A DNA stretch of 64,000 nucleotides from Coriobacteriaceae bacterium (GTDB taxonomy: Bacteria; Actinomycetota; Coriobacteriia; Coriobacteriales; Coriobacteriaceae), in NCBI GenBank assembly GCA_030525945.1, contig JAUNDT010000004.1, forward strand, positions 124,001 through 188,000. Direction: 5' to 3'. Shown here piece after piece: positions 58,636-64,000 of this stretch; positions within the stretch are counted from its first letter, which is position 1; the number at the start of each line of letters is the position of its first letter. The notes under the pieces are model-generated. The model saw nothing but the letters and a program-made list of their open reading frames with translations. It searched no databases and was not told where the DNA came from. A program made the translations under genes and the position numbers.

Positions 58636-60262
58636 GATTCACGTAGAAAACGTCGCCCTCATTCGCTCGGCCGACCTGGTTCCCGGGGCGGGCCTCACTG
58701 TTCTTACGGGCGAAACGGGCGCGGGCAAGACCGCGCTTCTTTCCGCACTCAAGCTGATCATGGGCGAGCGCGCCGACTCCTCCGCCGTGCGCGAGGGGAG
58801 CGAGGGCGCTCTGGTTGAGGGCCGCCTGTTCGCGGGTCCGCACGATGAAGAGGGGTTCGTGGCTGCGCGTCGTGTTGGTGTGGACGGGCGCTCCCGGGCA
58901 CGTATCGATGGTGGCCTTGCAAGTGTTCGCGAGCTGTCTGAGCGCGTGCGTCCGCTCATCGACCTGTGCGGGCAGCATGAACACCAGCGTCTGCTCGATG
59001 CCGCGTCCCATGTAGACATGGTGGACGCCTGGGCGGGTGCCGGCGTGGCGGAGGCGCTCGACGTCTACCGTGCGGCGCTATCAGCCGCGCAAGCTGCCGC
59101 CCGCGAGCTCGCTCGCGTGGAAGAGGCGAGTCGAACGCAGGGCAGCCGTCTTGAAGAGGCGCGCTTTGCCTACGAGCGGATCGAGGAGATAGGGCCTAGG
59201 CCCGGTGAGTACGAGGATCTTGAGGAGCGCTTGCCGCGTTTCGAGCATGCCGAGGCTCTTGCTAGCTGCGCTCATGAGTCCGCCGAGTTCGTTTCCGGCG
59301 AAGGCGGCTCTCTCGATGCCCTCAATAGCGCGATCTCCGAGCTTTCTCGTATGGCACGTGTCGATTCCAAGCTTGCCGAGTATGCCGATGCGCTTTCGGA
59401 AGCCGCCATCACGCTCGAAGACGTTGCCGCCGACCTGCACCGGTACCGCGATTCGGTGGACTTTGATCCTGCCGAGCTCGCTCAGGCTCAAGAGCGCTTT
59501 TCCGCCCTTAAAGGCTTGCTAAGGCAGTGGGGCCCCACTATGGACGATGTCTTTGCTCGCCGCGATGAGGCGGCTGAGCTGTTGAGCCTTGTGGATGATG
59601 CCGAAGCGCGCGTGCGGCGTGCCCGCGAGGCACGCGATGCTGCCGAGGCAGAGCTCGTCGAGGCGGCTCACACGCTCACCAAGCGTCGTAACGCTGCCGC
59701 TCCGCGCTTTTGCCGCGAGGTGGGCAAGCAGATGGCCCGCCTGGAGATGGGGCGAGCGGAGCTCGTGTGGGAAAGCCGCGACTTGCCGCGCGAGCGCTGG
59801 ACCGCGCAGGGTCCGTGCGCGTGCGAGCTTTTGTATAGAAGCGGTGCCGGCTTGACCCCGCGCCCCCTAAAGCGTATCGCGAGCGGAGGCGAACTATCGC
59901 GTGTCATGCTCGCCGCCAAGGTCGTCCTCGGTGAATCTGACGCTGTGGATACCCTTGTGTTCGACGAGGTTGATGCCGGCGTGGGCGGTGCCACGGCCCG
60001 TTCGCTTGCTCAGGTTCTCGCGGACCTCGCCCGCACGCACCAGGTTATCGTGGTTACGCATCTTGCCCAGGTCGCCGTGCAGGGAGCCACGCACTACGTC
60101 GTCCGTCGTGACGACACCAGTGACATCCCCGAGACGCAACTTGTCCAAGTAACTGGAGAGGAGCGCGTGCATGAGATCGCTCGCCTCCTTTCCGGCGACG
60201 CCAGCGAGGAGAGCCTAGCCCACGCCAAGCAACTCCTCAACGAGTCCGGCCAGCTAGTTTAG
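58625..60262 (+). CDS. recN: DNA repair protein RecN
   Basis: A 545-residue SMC-like ATPase for double-strand break repair. N-terminal half: IDEIHVENVALIRSADL then Walker A LTGETGAGKTALLSAL. Central coiled coil (~170-360) is shorter than in E. coli. C-terminal half: ASGGELSRVMLAAKVVL signature and VFDEVDAGVGGATARSLAQVL Walker B. ATG 58625 lies inside nadK. It is followed by nested hairpin E1. Confidence 0.95.
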   Translation: MIDEIHVENVALIRSADLVPGAGLTVLTGETGAGKTALLSALKLIMGERADSSAVREGSEGALVEGRLFAGPHDEEGFVAARRVGVDGRSRARIDGGLASVRELSERVRPLIDLCGQHEHQRLLDAASHVDMVDAWAGAGVAEALDVYRAALSAAQAAARELARVEEASRTQGSRLEEARFAYERIEEIGPRPGEYEDLEERLPRFEHAEALASCAHESAEFVSGEGGSLDALNSAISELSRMARVDSKLAEYADALSEAAITLEDVAADLHRYRDSVDFDPAELAQAQERFSALKGLLRQWGPTMDDVFARRDEAAELLSLVDDAEARVRRAREARDAAEAELVEAAHTLTKRRNAAAPRFCREVGKQMARLEMGRAELVWESRDLPRERWTAQGPCACELLYRSGAGLTPRPLKRIASGGELSRVMLAAKVVLGESDAVDTLVFDEVDAGVGGATARSLAQVLADLARTHQVIVVTHLAQVAVQGATHYVVRRDDTSDIPETQLVQVTGEERVHEIARLLSGDASEESLAHAKQLLNESGQLV

Positions 60263-60313
60263 AGGCCCCCCTTCCTTCGAATCTCGTCGTGAATGCACGT
60301 CCGTCTTAGCTGT

Positions 60314-60426
60314 GGGTTGGTTTGGATGTGTGTTTGCCGTAGATTCCGCACGCAAAGAAGAGCCCAGTGGGCTCTTCGTCTTGCGCAGGACCTGACCGAG
60401 CGGCAAACACACATCCAAACCAACCC
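60314..60426. repeat. Nested-hairpin repeat E1 with perfect 26-bp arms
   Basis: Outer arms 60314-60339 and 60401-60426 (GGGTTGGTTTGG... / ...CCAAACCAACCC) are perfectly complementary for 26 bp. The 61-base interior holds TTCCGCACGCAAAGAAG, the hairpin AGAGCCC/GGGCTCT and CTTCGTCTTGCGCAGGAC. It ends 15 bases before lepA and probably marks the recN end. Confidence 0.85.
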
Positions 60427-60440
60427 GTCTTTCAGGTAAG

Positions 60441-62258
<1,818 letters not shown>

Positions 62259-62268
62259 CTCTACGAGG

Positions 62269-62386
62269 GCCTGGGCTCCGCCCTGTAACATCCGGCGCTC
62301 AAACAGTCCTGCGCAAGACGAAGCGTCCACTGGACGCTTCTTTGCGTGCGGAACTCGCGGCGGACGTTACAGGGCGGAGCCCAGGC
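62269..62386. repeat. Nested-hairpin repeat E2 with 26-base arms
   Basis: Arms 62269-62294 and 62361-62386 (GCCTGGGCTCCGCCCTGTAA...) pair over 26 bases with one G-U. The interior, in reverse orientation to E1, contains CTCAAACAGTCC, TGCGCAAGACGAAG, hairpin GCGTCC/GGACGC and CTTCTTTGCGTGCGGAACT. It starts 11 bases after lepA. Confidence 0.85.
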
Positions 62387-62459
62387 AGCGTGCCCTGCCA
62401 AATAATACGCGCCGGTCATCTCTTTAGCTGCAGGCGCCGATGTGTTGGAGATTATATCC

Positions 62460-63485
62460 ATGAATCATAGCGACCTCTTGCGGGCGGCGTATGCCAAACA
62501 GCCGTTTTTGATGGCGCCTATGGCGGGGGTCACGGATGCCGCCTATCGCATTATGTGCCGTCGGCGCGGAGCCGAGATGGCGTATACCGAGATGGTGAGC
62601 GTGGCGGGACTCTCGTATAAAAGCGCCAAGACATGGGTGCTTGTGGAGCCCGAACCGGAGGAGCCGCAGATTTGCGTTCAGCTCTTCGGCACCAAGCCGG
62701 AGCAGTTCGCCTACGCGGTGAATGCTGTTCAGGAACGCGTGGGGGACAAACTCACGCTGATCGATATCAACATGGCGTGTCCCGCGCGCAAGGTTATCAC
62801 CAAGGGTGAAGGCTCGGCGCTCATGAAGGAGCCCGAGCTGGCGGCCTCACTCGTCGAGGCCTCTGTGCGCGAGGCGCGCGTTCCCGTTACGGTGAAGATC
62901 CGTCGCGGCTTTGCGGCGGGGGAGAATACCGCCGCCGCGTTCGCTGCCCGCATGGAGCAAGCTGGCGCCGCCGCGGTGGCGGTGCACGGGCGCACGGCTA
63001 ACCAGCTCTACACGGGCGAGGCCGACTGGTCGACCATCGACGAGGTCGCCGCTCGGGTGCAGGTGCCTGTGATCGGCTCGGGCGACGTCTTTTCCGCTGA
63101 GGACGCCGCTCGCATGCTGAATTCCACGGGCGCTGATGCGGTGTTTATCGCGCGCGGAACGTACGGAAACCCGTGGGTCTTCGGCGACGCGCGTGCTCTT
63201 GCGCAGCAGGGCACGCCTGTTCCGGAGCGTACCGCGCACGAGCGGATCGAAGCCTTGCGGGAGCATCTCACGCTTCTGCATACCACACAGCCGTACATGG
63301 CGCGCGCCCGCGCTTTTGCCAGCTGGTATCTCAAGGGCTTGCCGCATGCCGCCTCGTGGCGCGGGAAGGTGGTGCGCTGCACGACCTACGAGGAGTTCAT
63401 GGCCCTGCTTGATGAGGTCGAGCGTGACGTCGCTGCCTGTGAGGCTCTCGTCGCTGCCGGCGAGCCTATTCCGGAGCATGTTTAG
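62460..63485 (+). CDS. dus: tRNA-dihydrouridine synthase (DusB-like)
   Basis: A 341-residue FMN enzyme reducing uridines in tRNA. ATG 62460 after TTGGAG at good spacing; in-frame TTG 62442 is less likely. FMN-binding PFLMAPMAGVTDAAYR near the start, catalytic cysteine in DINMACPARKVITKGEGSAL (~100), VHGRTANQLYTGEADW and VIGSGDVFSAEDA phosphate region. The C-terminal helical RNA-binding domain is complete. It is two bases before hemW. Confidence 0.94.
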   Translation: MNHSDLLRAAYAKQPFLMAPMAGVTDAAYRIMCRRRGAEMAYTEMVSVAGLSYKSAKTWVLVEPEPEEPQICVQLFGTKPEQFAYAVNAVQERVGDKLTLIDINMACPARKVITKGEGSALMKEPELAASLVEASVREARVPVTVKIRRGFAAGENTAAAFAARMEQAGAAAVAVHGRTANQLYTGEADWSTIDEVAARVQVPVIGSGDVFSAEDAARMLNSTGADAVFIARGTYGNPWVFGDARALAQQGTPVPERTAHERIEALREHLTLLHTTQPYMARARAFASWYLKGLPHAASWRGKVVRCTTYEEFMALLDEVERDVAACEALVAAGEPIPEHV

Positions 63486-63487
63486 CC

Positions 63488-64000
63488 ATGTATCGGGCAC
63501 TCTACCTGCATATCCCGTTTTGCAAGGCCAAATGCGCGTACTGCGATTTCGAGTCGCGCGCTGTGGGCGAGGGGCGCGCCTTCGATGCCGCGGTCGCTGC
63601 GTATGTGGAACGGCTGGCCGGCCTCATTGACCAGTACGGGCGAGCGGGTAAGCTCGCTCAGGTCGAGACGGTCTACATCGGGGGCGGCACTCCGAGTCTC
63701 TTGGGGCAGCGTCTCCCGCGCGTGGCCGAGCGCGTGCGCTTGTATTGCGATCCCGTTGAGTTCACCTGCGAGGCGAATCCCGAGTCGTTTACCCCAGAGC
63801 TTGCGAGCGGCTTGCGCTCCGTCGGCGTTACGCGTATTTCGCTTGGCGTGCAATCGCTGCAGTCGGGCGAGCTTAGAGCAATAGGTCGCATTCACACCGC
63901 CGAGCGCGCCCTTGAGGCGATTGCGCTTGCCAAGCAGACGGGCTTCTCCACCTCGTGCGATCTTATGTGCGGTTTGCCCCTGCAGACCGCGGCGAGCTGG
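63488..64000 (+). CDS. hemW: HemW-like radical SAM protein, cut by right edge
   Basis: 171 residues are visible before the window ends, with no stop. The radical SAM cluster motif CKAKCAYCDFE is at residues ~13-23 after YLHIPF, followed by TVYIGGGTPSLL, EANPESFT and RISLGVQSL. This is the HemW/HemN-like pattern. HemW inserts or chaperones heme rather than oxidising coproporphyrinogen; the two are distinguished by an extra N-terminal cysteine pattern, which here matches HemW. It follows dus by two bases. Confidence 0.9.
   Translation, partial: MYRALYLHIPFCKAKCAYCDFESRAVGEGRAFDAAVAAYVERLAGLIDQYGRAGKLAQVETVYIGGGTPSLLGQRLPRVAERVRLYCDPVEFTCEANPESFTPELASGLRSVGVTRISLGVQSLQSGELRAIGRIHTAERALEAIALAKQTGFSTSCDLMCGLPLQTAASW

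Overview
The window looks like a chromosomal segment of a Coriobacteriia actinomycete, most likely a Collinsella-type gut bacterium. The reasons are: a GC-rich housekeeping core with C/G-ending codons; an actinobacterial IHF-like gene (mihF) next to gmk and rpoZ; a polytopic membrane LuxR-type regulator of the kind common in this class; a SufCBDSU-Rrf2 iron-sulfur operon; and PyrK/PyrD pyrimidine synthesis. The genus is an inference. No rRNA gene is present to settle it.

Bases 1-6548 are an accessory block, visibly richer in A/T than the rest. It begins with a membrane LuxR regulator cut by the left edge. A tightly overlapping gene set follows: a secreted two-cysteine protein, a membrane-anchored protein, two six-helix ABC-2-like permeases, an ABC ATPase, a lipoprotein with a Tat-like signal, and a membrane-anchored C39-like cysteine protease domain. 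I cannot match the whole set to a described system. It is the best candidate here for an undescribed export or processing locus.

Bases 6549-12291 hold the pyrimidine operon pyrR-B-C-K-D-F. Bases 12492-19728 hold mihF, gmk, rpoZ, thiI, comEA, comEC, holA and rpsT. Bases 19804-21189 hold a DUF523 gene, tRNA-His, two identical tRNA-Lys genes, a duplicated tRNA-Lys 3' end and a structured insert between the copies. Next come an FAD oxidoreductase, a D-lactate dehydrogenase-like gene and a GGGtGRT/scaffold pair. That pair is divergent from the suf operon and its Rrf2 regulator (26200-32294). A DUF3990-type toxin-like pair is on the minus strand at 32412-33460.

From 33558 onward lie an isoleucine T-box and ileS, lspA, an RluA-family synthase, a glycosyltransferase, a prepilin-peptidase-like gene, a dGTPase-like gene, rarA, a sigma-B-like factor with a degenerate anti-sigma partner, alaS-ruvX-mltG, an aroK/degenerate-aroB pair, pepQ, efp-nusB-xseB-tlyA-nadK-recN, lepA, dusB and the start of hemW.

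Intergenic DNA carries several repeat families. There are four copies of a 37-41 bp palindrome around TTTAGGGTCAGACCCTAAA. Two copies of an ~87 nt hairpin show compensatory changes. A family of long nested hairpins flanks lepA and fills the pepQ-efp gap. These, with the GNRA-looped element at 20639-20760, are the main non-coding novelties. All calls come from reading the sequence and recalling family motifs. No database search was run.
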